A DNA stretch of 64,000 nt from Agromyces tardus (lineage in GTDB: Bacteria; Actinomycetota; Actinomycetes; Actinomycetales; Microbacteriaceae), in NCBI RefSeq assembly GCF_003710805.1, contig NZ_RHHB01000001.1, positions 62,001 to 126,000 on the forward strand, given 5' to 3'. This document shows positions 43,770-51,873 of the stretch, piece by piece. The notes under the pieces were generated by a model that ran no database searches, had not been told where the DNA came from, and saw only the letters and a program-made list of their open reading frames with translations. Made by a program: the position numbers and the translations under genes. Positions within the stretch are counted from its first letter, which is position 1; each line of letters starts with the position of its first letter.

Positions 43770-43903
43770 GGCAGGCGGGCTCCTCATCGGATCGGGTGGG
43801 GTCCTTCGAGCGTACGTGGTCGCGGCGGCGAATGCGCTGGGGGCGGAGGGGCAGGCGGCGCAACCCCTCGCTTCCGGTGCTGCGCCGGGACTACCGTGGA
43901 GGC

Positions 43904-45283
43904 GTGTCCGCACCCGCGACCGACGCACCGGCCGCTCACGCCGACGGCGTGGAGCGCCTGCTCGCGAGCTATCGGGCGGTGCCGCCGTCGGCCCCGGTGC
44001 GGCTCGCCAAGCGCACCTCGAACCTGTTCCGCACGCGCGCGAAGGCCGAGGCGCCCGGCCTCGACACGTCGGGCCTCACGGGCGTCATCTCGGTCGACCC
44101 CGATGCGCGCACCGCCGACGTCGCCGGGATGTGCACCTACGAGGACCTCGTCGCGGCGACGCTGCCGCACGGCCTGGCGCCACTCGTGGTGCCGCAGCTG
44201 AAGACCATCACGCTCGGCGGCGCGGTCACCGGGCTGGGCATCGAGTCCACCTCGTTCCGGAACGGGCTGCCGCACGAGTCGGTGCTCGAGATGGACATCC
44301 TCACGGGCGCCGGCGAGGCGGTCACCGCGTCGCGCAGCGAGCACGCCGACCTGTTCCGCGCCTTCCCCAACTCGTACGGCACGCTCGGCTACGCGGTGCG
44401 CCTGCGCATCGAGCTCGAGCCGGTGCAGCCCGTCGTCGCGCTCACGCACCTGCGGTTCCACACGCTCCGCGAGCTGGTGGCGACGATGGACGGCATCGTC
44501 GAGACCGGCGCACTCGACGGAGTTCCCGTCGACTACCTCGACGGCGTGGTGTTCAGCGCCGACGAGAGCTACCTCTGCGTGGGCGTGCAGACCGCGGCAT
44601 CCGGCCCGGTCAGCGACTACACCCGCCAGCGGATCTACTACCGCTCGATCCAGCACGACGACGGCGCGACCCACGACCGGCTCACGATCCACGATTACCT
44701 CTGGCGGTGGGATGCCGACTGGTTCTGGTGCTCGGCGGCGTTCGGGGCGCAGCATCCGGTCGTTCGCCGGCTCTGGCCGCGGCGCTACCGCAACAGCGCG
44801 GCCTACTGGAAGCTGATGAAGCTCGAACGCCGGTTCGACATCGGGGATCGCCTCGAGCAGCTCAAGCGCCGCCCGCCGCGCGAACGCGTCGTGCAGGACA
44901 TCGAGGTGCCGGTCGAGCGGTGCGCCGAGTTCGTCGACTGGTTCCTCGCGAACGTGCCGATCGAGCCGATCTGGCTGTGCCCGCTGCGGTTGCGCGACGA
45001 CGAGGGCTGGCCGCTCTACCCCCTGCGCCCGAACCGCACGTACGTCAACGTCGGCTTCTGGTCGACGGTGCCGGTCGGTGCGACCGAAGGGGCGACGAAC
45101 CGGCGGATCGAGCGGAAGGTGAGCGAGCTCGACGGGCACAAGTCGCTCTACTCCGACGCCTACTACGAGCCCGACGAGTTCGACGAGCTCTACGGCGGCA
45201 CGACGTATCGGGCGGTGAAGCGGCGGTACGACCCCGATGCGCGACTCCTCGACCTCTACGCGAAGGCGGTGCAACGACGATGA
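43904..45283 (+). CDS. tmsA: FAD-dependent reductase of 10-methyl fatty-acid synthesis
   Basis: The 459-residue FAD-binding (glycolate-oxidase/DIM-like) protein contains GVISVDPDARTADVAGMCTY, YEDLVAATLPHGLAPLVVPQ, KTITLGGAVTGLGIESTSF and GLPHESVLEMDILTGAGE, the PP-loop and following FAD contacts. Its stop overlaps the methyltransferase start (ATGA). In actinobacteria this pair makes 10-methyl branched fatty acids: TmsB methylates C10 of a membrane oleoyl chain to a methylene, and TmsA reduces it. GTG 43904 has GGAGGC close upstream. The call rests on the pairing; alone it could pass as a sterol-reductase-like protein. Confidence 0.85.
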   Translation: MSAPATDAPAAHADGVERLLASYRAVPPSAPVRLAKRTSNLFRTRAKAEAPGLDTSGLTGVISVDPDARTADVAGMCTYEDLVAATLPHGLAPLVVPQLKTITLGGAVTGLGIESTSFRNGLPHESVLEMDILTGAGEAVTASRSEHADLFRAFPNSYGTLGYAVRLRIELEPVQPVVALTHLRFHTLRELVATMDGIVETGALDGVPVDYLDGVVFSADESYLCVGVQTAASGPVSDYTRQRIYYRSIQHDDGATHDRLTIHDYLWRWDADWFWCSAAFGAQHPVVRRLWPRRYRNSAAYWKLMKLERRFDIGDRLEQLKRRPPRERVVQDIEVPVERCAEFVDWFLANVPIEPIWLCPLRLRDDEGWPLYPLRPNRTYVNVGFWSTVPVGATEGATNRRIERKVSELDGHKSLYSDAYYEPDEFDELYGGTTYRAVKRRYDPDARLLDLYAKAVQRR

Positions 45284-46665
45284 CCTCGTTCAAGGAAGGC
45301 GCGCCCGAGACGGCGAAGCAGGCCGCGACGGCGGCGGCGCCGGTGGCGACGGCGGCGGTGCCGGATGCCACGGCGCGGGCGAACGCCGCCGGCAGGCTCA
45401 ACCTCGCCGAGATCCTGGAGATCTTCGCCGGCGGCAGGCTCCCGCTGCGATTCACCGCCTACGACGGGAGCTCGGCCGGACCACCCGACGCGCCGCTCGG
45501 GCTGGAACTGAAGTCGCCCCGCGGCACGACCTACCTCGCCACGGGCCGCGGCGATCTCGGGCTCGGCCGCGCCTACATCGCCGGCGACCTCGAGGTCCAC
45601 GGCGTGCATCCCGGCGACCCGTACGAGCTGCTCAAGGCGCTCACCGAGAGCCTCGAGTTCAAGCTGCCCTCGCCGAAGGTCATGGTCGAGGTGCTCCGTT
45701 CGATCGGACTCGAGCACCTGCGGCCGATCGCGCCGCCGCCGGAGGAGGCCCCGCCGCGGTGGCGACGGGTGGCTGCGGGGCTCCGGCACAGCAAGTCCCG
45801 CGACGCCGAGGCGATCCACCACCACTACGACGTGTCGAACACCTTCTACGAGTGGGTGCTCGGGCCGTCGATGACCTACACCTGCGCGTGCTACCCGCGC
45901 CCCGACGCATCCCTCGACGAAGCGCAGGAGAACAAGTACCGGCTCGTGTTCGAGAAGCTGCGCCTGAAGCGGGGCGACCAGCTGCTCGACGTCGGATGCG
46001 GCTGGGGCGGCATGGTGCGCTACGCCGCCCGGCACGGGGTGCGGGCCATCGGCGTGACGCTGTCGCGCGAACAGTCGACGTGGGCGCAGCAGGCGATCGT
46101 CGACGAGGGCCTGGCCGACCTCGCCGAGGTGCGCTACGGCGACTATCGCGACATCACCGAGTCGGGCTTCGACGCGGTGTCGTCGATCGGGCTGCTCGAG
46201 CACATCGGCGTGCGCAACTACGCCTCGTACTTCACGTTCCTGCAGTCCCGGCTGCGGCCCGGCGGGCTCCTGCTCAACCACTGCATCACCCGACCGGACA
46301 ACAAGCACGAAGCGTCGACCCGCGGCTTCATCGACCGCTACGTCTTCCCCGACGGCGAGATCACCGGCTCGGGCCGCATCATCACGGAGGCGCAGGACGT
46401 GGGCCTCGAGGTGCTGCACGAGGAGAACCTGCGCCTGCACTACGCGATGACGCTGCGCGACTGGTGCGCCAACCTCGTCGCGCACTGGGACGAGGCGGTC
46501 GCCGAGGTCGGCCTGCCGACCGCGAAGATCTGGGGCCTCTACATGGCCGGGTCGCGGCTCGCGTTCGAGACGAACGGCATCCAGCTGCACCAGGTGCTCG
46601 CGGTGCGGCCCGACGACCGCGGCGGCAACGGCGACCTGCCGTTGCGGCCGTGGTGGACGCCGTAG
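45280..46665 (+). CDS. tmsB: SAM-dependent lipid methyltransferase, TmsB/CFA-synthase type
   Basis: The 461-residue protein has an N-terminal domain (RLPLRFTAYDGSSAGPPD, AYIAGDLEVHGVHPGDPYEL), a HHHYDVSNTFYEWVLGPSMT segment with the family tyrosine, TCACYPRPDASLDEAQENK, the SAM site LLDVGCGWGGMVRYAARHG, and EHIGVRNYASYFTFLQSRL with the conserved catalytic block, ending in LPLRPWWTP. It should transfer methyl from SAM to phospholipid-bound oleate. The operon link to tmsA and the lack of a cyclopropane context favour 10-methyl over cyclopropane chemistry. Copies of its 3' part lie at 490-1216 and 2389-2454. Start ATG 45280 overlaps tmsA. Confidence 0.88.
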   Translation: MTSFKEGAPETAKQAATAAAPVATAAVPDATARANAAGRLNLAEILEIFAGGRLPLRFTAYDGSSAGPPDAPLGLELKSPRGTTYLATGRGDLGLGRAYIAGDLEVHGVHPGDPYELLKALTESLEFKLPSPKVMVEVLRSIGLEHLRPIAPPPEEAPPRWRRVAAGLRHSKSRDAEAIHHHYDVSNTFYEWVLGPSMTYTCACYPRPDASLDEAQENKYRLVFEKLRLKRGDQLLDVGCGWGGMVRYAARHGVRAIGVTLSREQSTWAQQAIVDEGLADLAEVRYGDYRDITESGFDAVSSIGLLEHIGVRNYASYFTFLQSRLRPGGLLLNHCITRPDNKHEASTRGFIDRYVFPDGEITGSGRIITEAQDVGLEVLHEENLRLHYAMTLRDWCANLVAHWDEAVAEVGLPTAKIWGLYMAGSRLAFETNGIQLHQVLAVRPDDRGGNGDLPLRPWWTP

Positions 46666-46705
46666 CCCCGAGGAACCTCGAACCTGCTTCGACCGAGGAG
46701 GCGCG

Positions 46706-47119
46706 ATGAACATCGTGATGGAGAAGCTGATCGGGGCCATGAACGCCCACGACCTCGATGGGATGCTGGCGCTCTTCCATCCCGACTACGACAGCCGGCA
46801 GCCCGCCCACCCGGGGCGAGCGTTCGTGGGCAGCTCGCAGGTTCGGGCCAACTGGGCGGCGATGTTCGCCGGGGTGCCCGACCTGCGGGTCGAGGTGCAC
46901 CGGTCGGTGGAGGACGGGGACACCACGTGGTGCGAATGGTCGTGGACCGGGGCGCGCGTCGACGGGCGCCCGTTCGAGGTGCACGGGGTGGCGTTGTTCC
47001 GGATCCGGGACGGCCTCATCGTCGCCGGAACGCTGTACGTGGAGGACGTCGAGGCTGAGGAGGCCGGGATCGAGCAGGCCGTGCAGGGGCTGTCGGGGGA
47101 GCGTCCGGAGTCGGCGTGA
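46706..47119 (+). CDS. SnoaL/NTF2-like protein
   Basis: The 137-residue protein has the NTF2-like cone: IGAMNAHDLDGMLALFHPDY, GSSQVRANWAAMFAGVPDL, VEDGDTTWCEWSWTGARVDG and FRIRDGLIVAGTLYVEDVEA. Such proteins bind small ligands or act as isomerases, cyclases or hydrolases. It begins 40 bases after tmsB and may be cotranscribed with it, though no role in lipid methylation is evident. GAGGAGGCGCG provides the ribosome-binding site for ATG 46706. Confidence 0.85.
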   Translation: MNIVMEKLIGAMNAHDLDGMLALFHPDYDSRQPAHPGRAFVGSSQVRANWAAMFAGVPDLRVEVHRSVEDGDTTWCEWSWTGARVDGRPFEVHGVALFRIRDGLIVAGTLYVEDVEAEEAGIEQAVQGLSGERPESA

Positions 47120-47168
47120 GCGCGGGCCGGTCTGGCGGTCCCCGGCAGGCGGGGGAGTCGCGCGGGAG

Positions 47169-48500
47169 CTAGCCCAGCGACTCGATCATGCTGTCGGCCT
47201 CTTCCTGGTGCGCCTCGAGCACCGTGGAGCTGGGCGCGTCGTAGATGACGAACGCCCGGTTGCCCGTCTCGGTGTCGAACAGCTCGGTGTACGTGCCGAC
47301 CTTGGGCCCCTCGCACGTGGTGCTGTCGGCCGGACACTCGAACGTCACGCTCAGCACCTGGTCGAAGGTGTCGCCCTGCCATGCCGACGGCGAGCCTGCC
47401 GGGGCGACCGTGGCGCCCGTCCTGCCCCAGAGCTGGATGTCGGCGGCGAGCGCCTCCTCGATCGTCGCCGGCGGGGCGGCGCTCACCGTGACGTCGAGTC
47501 CCGCGTAGTCGACGAGGTCGTCGCTGTAGAGCAGCACGTAGTCGTCGCCCTGTGCGAAGGCCGACCAGTTCTCGGCCGGGGTGATCGTGACTCCCATTCC
47601 CACGGCGACGGGGCCCTCGGGAATGAGCGAGTCGGTCGGCTGGGTGCCGCCGGCATCGGACGGCGTCGTGGGCCGGGTGAGCAGCACGCCGGCCGTGACC
47701 GCTCCCGCGACCAGCAGGAGCAGGAGGACCCCGCCGGCGATGAGCGCGCACGGGAGTCCGGGCCGGAGCCTGCGGGCAGTCGGGGCGGCGGCGACGATGG
47801 GAGCCGGCACGGCCGGCATGGGCGCGGACTGCGGCACCGGCGGCAGCGGTGGGGGTGGCGGTTGTGCGCCGACCGGCTGCGGCGGAGGCGGCGGAGGTCG
47901 GAGCGGCCCGGCGGCGCTCGCCGCCGCGGCATCCGAGGGTTCGGGCGCGCTCGCCGCCGCGGCATCCGAGGGTCCGGGCGCGCTCGCCGCCGCGGCATCC
48001 GAGGGTTCGGGCGCGCTCGCCGGCGCGGCATCCGTCGCCCCCTGCCGCCGCGCCGCCACCGGCGCGGTCGCGAGGATGTCGCGGACCACCGTCGCCAGCT
48101 GCGCGACGTGCGACTCGATGGGCGGCGTGACCGCGTCGAGCCAGTGCTCGGTCGACAGGTAGTACGACATCGCGCCCGTCAGCTCCGTCGCGTCGACGCG
48201 GAAGGGCACGACGATGACGTTGTTCGCGACCGCGGCCCCCACCTCGCGCACGACGTGGTGCGACCGGTTCGACGTGTCGGAGACCACGACCACCATCACC
48301 CGGCTCGACTCGATCGCACGCACGATCTCGTCGCCGAAGATCATGCCGGGCATGACGTCTCGGGGTGCGACCCAGCAGCGGATGCCGGTCTCCTCGAGCC
48401 CGTGCACGATGGCGTCGGCGATCGGCTTGTCGTCGGTCGAGTAGCTGACGAACACGTCGCGGTCGTGCGGCGGTCGCTGACCCGCGCCCGCCTCCGCCAT
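47169..48500 (-). CDS. TIR-domain protein with a membrane segment and extracytoplasmic C-terminal domain
   Basis: The 443-residue protein begins with a TIR domain (residues 15-145): DVFVSYSTDDKPIADAIVHG, IRCWVAPRDVMPGMIFGDEI, MVVVVSDTSNRSHHVVREVG. E86 in VREVGAAV is the likely NADase glutamate of the TIR fold. Residues 155-199 are a repeated Ala/Ser/Pro linker (DNA repeat 47914-48035), 200-240 are proline-rich, and 250-274 form one membrane helix (CALIAGGVLLLLLVAGAVTA). The remaining 169 residues lie outside the cell and resemble no enzyme I know. The layout suggests a sensor outside coupled to a TIR effector or adaptor inside. Start ATG 48500; 151 bases divide it from the divergent GNAT gene. 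Confidence 0.8.
   Translation of the reverse strand: MAEAGAGQRPPHDRDVFVSYSTDDKPIADAIVHGLEETGIRCWVAPRDVMPGMIFGDEIVRAIESSRVMVVVVSDTSNRSHHVVREVGAAVANNVIVVPFRVDATELTGAMSYYLSTEHWLDAVTPPIESHVAQLATVVRDILATAPVAARRQGATDAAPASAPEPSDAAAASAPGPSDAAAASAPEPSDAAAASAAGPLRPPPPPPQPVGAQPPPPPLPPVPQSAPMPAVPAPIVAAAPTARRLRPGLPCALIAGGVLLLLLVAGAVTAGVLLTRPTTPSDAGGTQPTDSLIPEGPVAVGMGVTITPAENWSAFAQGDDYVLLYSDDLVDYAGLDVTVSAAPPATIEEALAADIQLWGRTGATVAPAGSPSAWQGDTFDQVLSVTFECPADSTTCEGPKVGTYTELFDTETGNRAFVIYDAPSSTVLEAHQEEADSMIESLG
47914..48035. repeat. 33-bp in-frame tandem repeat in the TIR gene
   Basis: About 3.7 units of GCGCTCGCCGCCGCGGCATC plus 13 more bases (starts at 47914, 47947, 47980, 48013) encode the ASAPEPSDAAA linker. 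Units differ by single bases. Each contains a GGCATCC heptamer. Such arrays vary in copy number by slippage, changing linker length. Confidence 0.85.
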
Positions 48501-48601
48501 CACGACCACCCCATCGCGGCGCGCCCGTTCCGCTCGCCTGGTCCGACTCCACCAGTGGCGGTGCGCGTGCATCAGGGTCGGAGGTCCCTCCGGGATCGAA
48601 G

Positions 48602-48641
48602 GCGGCTCGCGCGGTGTGAGAGCGGCTCGCGCGGTGTGAGA
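48602..48641 (+). repeat. Exact 20-bp tandem duplication upstream of a GNAT gene
   Basis: GCGGCTCGCGCGGTGTGAGA occurs twice, at 48602-48621 and 48622-48641, ending about 10 bases before the GTG at 48652. It could be a regulator site or a slippage product. It lies in the divergent region with the TIR gene. Confidence 0.8.
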
Positions 48642-48651
48642 GGTTGGCTGG

Positions 48652-49140
48652 GTGACCCTCGCGACGATCGATTCCGGAACCTCCACCTTCACCCTCCGAC
48701 GGGCACGGCGAGCGGATGTCGCTGCGCTCGTCGAGCTCATCGCGGCCGACTCGCTGCGCGCCGGCCAGGACAGCGCCGACCCCGAGCACCTCGCCCGATA
48801 CGAGCGGGCGTTCGAGGCCATCGACGCCGACCCGGCGCACACGCTGGTGGCGCTCGAGGCGCCCGACGCGGCGGTCGTCGGCACGATGCAGCTCACCCTG
48901 ATCCCCGGGCTGGCGCGCGCCGGGGCGACGCGCCTGCAGGTCGAGGCGGTGCGGGTGGCGGAATCGACGCGCGGGCTCGGCCTCGGCACGGCGATGCTCG
49001 AGTGGGCGATCGGGCATGCTCGCGAGCGGGGCGCTGCGCTCGTGCAGCTCACCTCGGACGCGCGTCGCGTGGACGCACGACGGTTCTACGAGCGGCTCGG
49101 CTTCGCGGCCTCGCACGTGGGGTTCAAGCTGTTCCTCTGA
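48652..49140 (+). CDS. GNAT-family N-acetyltransferase
   Basis: The 162-residue protein has TFTLRRARRADVAALVELIA, an acetyl-CoA-binding block VEAVRVAESTRGLGLGTAML (R/Q-x-x-G-x-G form RGLGLG), and RRVDARRFYERLGFAASHVG. This layout is like aminoglycoside- and peptide-type acetyltransferases of actinobacteria, but the acceptor is unknown. The GTG 48652 start follows GAGAGG. The gene is divergent from the TIR gene, and an exact 20-bp tandem duplication lies just upstream. Confidence 0.88.
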   Translation: MTLATIDSGTSTFTLRRARRADVAALVELIAADSLRAGQDSADPEHLARYERAFEAIDADPAHTLVALEAPDAAVVGTMQLTLIPGLARAGATRLQVEAVRVAESTRGLGLGTAMLEWAIGHARERGAALVQLTSDARRVDARRFYERLGFAASHVGFKLFL

Positions 49141-49215
49141 GCGCTGGAGGCCGCGGGCGCCGGTTCGCAGCAGATCCGCAGCCGTGCACGGGCCGACGCG
49201 ACGTACGGTCGAGAG

Positions 49216-50151
49216 ATGGGCGATGTGCGTGAGCGGGAGTCGGCCGGCGTCCGCTGGCGACCGGGTCGAAGCGGTCGGCGCGAGCCGCCCGGGTGGACGT
49301 TCGCGCTCGCCGAGGGCGAGGACGCCGGATTCTTCGGACCCGGCAGCGCCGTGTGGGCGGTCAACGGGGCGTTGCCCACGCTCGTCGCCGGCATCCGCGC
49401 GCTGCTGCTGCAGACGCTGCATCCGGGTGCCATGGCGGGCGTGCACGACCACTCGCGCTACCACGAGGATCCGCTCGGGCGGCTCGACGGCACCGTGCGG
49501 TGGGTCGCCACGACGACCTTCGGCGACACGCGGGCGGCCACCGCGGCATCCGCCTTCGTCTCGCGGCTGCACGAACGCGTCACCGGCACCTACGTCGACG
49601 CCCGCGGGATCGAACGCGACTACGCGGCGAACGACGAGGAGCTGCTGCGGTGGGTGCACGACGCGTTCACCGAGGCGTTCCTCGGCGCGCACGCACTGTG
49701 GGGCGGGCCCATTCCGGGTGGGCCCGACGCCTACGTGCGCGAGTGGGCGCAGGCGGGGCGGCTCATGGGGGTGCCGCACCCGCCCGAGTCGGTCGCCGCG
49801 CTGCACGAGGAGATGACCGCGTTCCTGGTCGACGCGAAGCCCGACGATCGGGTCGCCGAGGCCGTGCGCTTCCTGCGACGCCCCGGGCTGCCGGGGCTGA
49901 CCGGCCGGCTGTACCCGATCCTGTTCGGCGGGGCCGTCGCCTCCCTCGACCCCCGCTACCGCGAACTCCTCGGCCTGCGGCGGCCGTGGTGGCCCGCGGT
50001 GACGCTCACGCGGCTGCTGCTGGTGACGGCGAACCGCGTGCTCGGCGGGGTGTCGCCCAGTGAGCGGAACGCGCGGGCCCGCATCGCGCGGCTCGAGCAC
50101 GGCGCGGTGCGCGCCGAGGAAGCGCGGCACCCGGCTGACGAACAGAGATGA
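49216..50151 (+). CDS. MpaB/latex-clearing-type (DUF2236) oxygenase
   Basis: The 311-residue protein has GPGSAVWAVNGALPTLVAGI, LLLQTLHPGAMAGVHDHSRY with the conserved LHP/H-ligand segment, VHDAFTEAFLGAHALWG and TRLLLVTANRVLGG. These are the blocks of the oxygenase MpaB family, which holds a b-type heme, as in rubber oxygenase Lcp. There is no signal peptide or Tat motif. Rubber-type polyisoprene is a long shot; actinobacterial members are common and mostly uncharacterised. ATG 49216 is preceded by GGTCGAGAG. Confidence 0.82.
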   Translation: MGDVRERESAGVRWRPGRSGRREPPGWTFALAEGEDAGFFGPGSAVWAVNGALPTLVAGIRALLLQTLHPGAMAGVHDHSRYHEDPLGRLDGTVRWVATTTFGDTRAATAASAFVSRLHERVTGTYVDARGIERDYAANDEELLRWVHDAFTEAFLGAHALWGGPIPGGPDAYVREWAQAGRLMGVPHPPESVAALHEEMTAFLVDAKPDDRVAEAVRFLRRPGLPGLTGRLYPILFGGAVASLDPRYRELLGLRRPWWPAVTLTRLLLVTANRVLGGVSPSERNARARIARLEHGAVRAEEARHPADEQR

Positions 50152-50280
50152 GAACTGCTCATTGACCTTCCCATGAGGACCTGCTAGACCGACAGATGAC
50201 CCGTTCGGATGTCCCGGAACGGCGAGGTCACCGAACCCCTCATCACCTGCCCCGCCGCCCCGCTTCTGAAGGGGTGCATC

Positions 50281-51861
50281 GTGAGATCAGTTCGTGCAGT
50301 CGTCGCCGTCGTCGCCGTGACGATCACCGCCGTGATGCTGGCGTCGCCGGCCGCATACGGGGCCAAGGACGGGGCGTGGCGGTCGTGGGGCTTCGACGCG
50401 TCCAACACCCGGCACAACTCCACGGAATCGACGATCGGCGTCGGCAACGTCAGCCGTCTCGTGCCGAAGTGGCGGCTCGCCACCGCCGGCGACGTGTCGG
50501 CCACCCCGGCCGTGGAGGACGGGGTCGTGTACGTGCCCGACTACGCGGGCAACCTGTACGCCGTCGACGCGGCGAACGGGACGATCAAGTGGCAGGCGAG
50601 CATCGCCGCGATGACCGGGATCGCAGGCGACTTCGCCCGCTCCACCCCCGCGATCTGGGGCGACGTGCTCGTACTCGGCGACCAGGCGGGCAAGCTGCTC
50701 AGCCCGGACGGCTACGTGATGGGCATCGACAAGCGAACCGGCCAATTGCTGTGGCGCACCACGGTCGAGGGCGGATACCCGCTCATGACGCAATCGCCGA
50801 CGATCGTGAACGGTGTCGCCTACATCGGGGCGGCCTCGTTCGAGGAGGCGCTCGCCCTGTTCGGCTACCCCCTCGACTTCCGTGGCTTCCTGATGGCGGT
50901 GGACGTCGCGACCGGCTCGGTGAAGTGGAAGACGTACACGGTGCCGGACGGCTACACCGGCGGGGCGGTCTGGGGCAGCTCCCCGGCCGTGGACGCCAAG
51001 CGCGGCTCGGTCTACATCGCGACGGGCAACAACTACTCCGTTCCCGATGCGGTCGTCACGTGCGTCTCGGAGGCGACGGATGACGCCGGCCGGGCCGCCT
51101 GCATGGACCCTGCCAACCTCTTCGATTCGATCGTGTCGCTGAACCTGGCCACCGGTGCGGTGAAGTGGAGCACGCGGGCGCTGCCGACGGACTTCTGGAA
51201 CCTGAACTGCGGCGTCCCCGGCTTCCCGCCGTTCGACCAGCCCAACGCGGACTGCCCGCCCGGTGCCGGGCCCGACCACGACTTCGCCCAGGCCCCAGCG
51301 CTCTACAAGGTCCGCGGCGTGGAGTTCCTCGGCGCGGGTCAGAAGAGCGGCACGTACTGGGCGCTCGACCCGGCGACGGGCGCCGTGCGCTGGCAGACCC
51401 AGGTGGGACCCGGCGGGTACAACGGCGGCCTCCAATGGGGCTCCGCGATCGACGCCACCCGGATCTACACCGCCGAAGCGAACAGCGATTCGAAGCCCTG
51501 GGAGCTGCAGGACGGAAGCACGGTCGAGTACGGCGGCTGGTCGGCCCTCGACCCCGGCACCGGTCGCATCCTCTGGCAGCGTCCGAACCCGGCCGAAGGC
51601 ATCGCGTCGGGCCCCGTGTCCGTCGCCAACGGCGTGATGTACGCGTGCTCCGCTGACGCCGACGGGCACATGTACGCCCTGAAGACCACCGACGGCACGG
51701 TGCTGTGGGACTTCGCCTCGGGCGACCGGTGCTACGCCGGCGCGGCGATCTCCGACGGAACCGTCTACTGGGGCACCGGTTACACCATCGCCGGCTATCC
51801 CGACACCGACCCCGACCAGGCGCTCTACGCGTTCGGGCTGCCCTCGAAGCCGGCGCGCTGA
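50281..51861 (+). CDS. Secreted PQQ-type beta-propeller protein
   Basis: The 526-residue protein from GTG 50281 (AAGGGG upstream) has a signal peptide (VAVTITAVMLASPAAYGA) and then WRSWGFDASNTRHNSTESTI, typical of polyvinyl-alcohol dehydrogenase-like and PQQ proteins. Repeated blades end in GxxxW or AxDAxxG motifs (NLYAVDAANGTIKWQ, GTYWALDPATGAVRWQ, HMYALKTTDGTVLWDF). Cysteines in the DFWNLNCGVPGFPPFD and GDRCYAGAA regions may form disulfides. No cytochrome domain is attached. Whether PQQ is bound is not visible. Confidence 0.82.
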   Translation: MRSVRAVVAVVAVTITAVMLASPAAYGAKDGAWRSWGFDASNTRHNSTESTIGVGNVSRLVPKWRLATAGDVSATPAVEDGVVYVPDYAGNLYAVDAANGTIKWQASIAAMTGIAGDFARSTPAIWGDVLVLGDQAGKLLSPDGYVMGIDKRTGQLLWRTTVEGGYPLMTQSPTIVNGVAYIGAASFEEALALFGYPLDFRGFLMAVDVATGSVKWKTYTVPDGYTGGAVWGSSPAVDAKRGSVYIATGNNYSVPDAVVTCVSEATDDAGRAACMDPANLFDSIVSLNLATGAVKWSTRALPTDFWNLNCGVPGFPPFDQPNADCPPGAGPDHDFAQAPALYKVRGVEFLGAGQKSGTYWALDPATGAVRWQTQVGPGGYNGGLQWGSAIDATRIYTAEANSDSKPWELQDGSTVEYGGWSALDPGTGRILWQRPNPAEGIASGPVSVANGVMYACSADADGHMYALKTTDGTVLWDFASGDRCYAGAAISDGTVYWGTGYTIAGYPDTDPDQALYAFGLPSKPAR

Positions 51862-51873
51862 GCCGCGGCGGGC

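Noticed and set aside
43606-45279. Long upstream extension of the tmsB frame
   Set aside because: It is the shadow of tmsA in another frame; ATGA overlap at 45280 gives the natural start.
46786-50130. 1114-residue reverse-strand open frame
   Set aside because: It is arginine-, glycine- and proline-rich low-complexity sequence antisense to four well-supported genes; open frames like this are routine in high-GC DNA.
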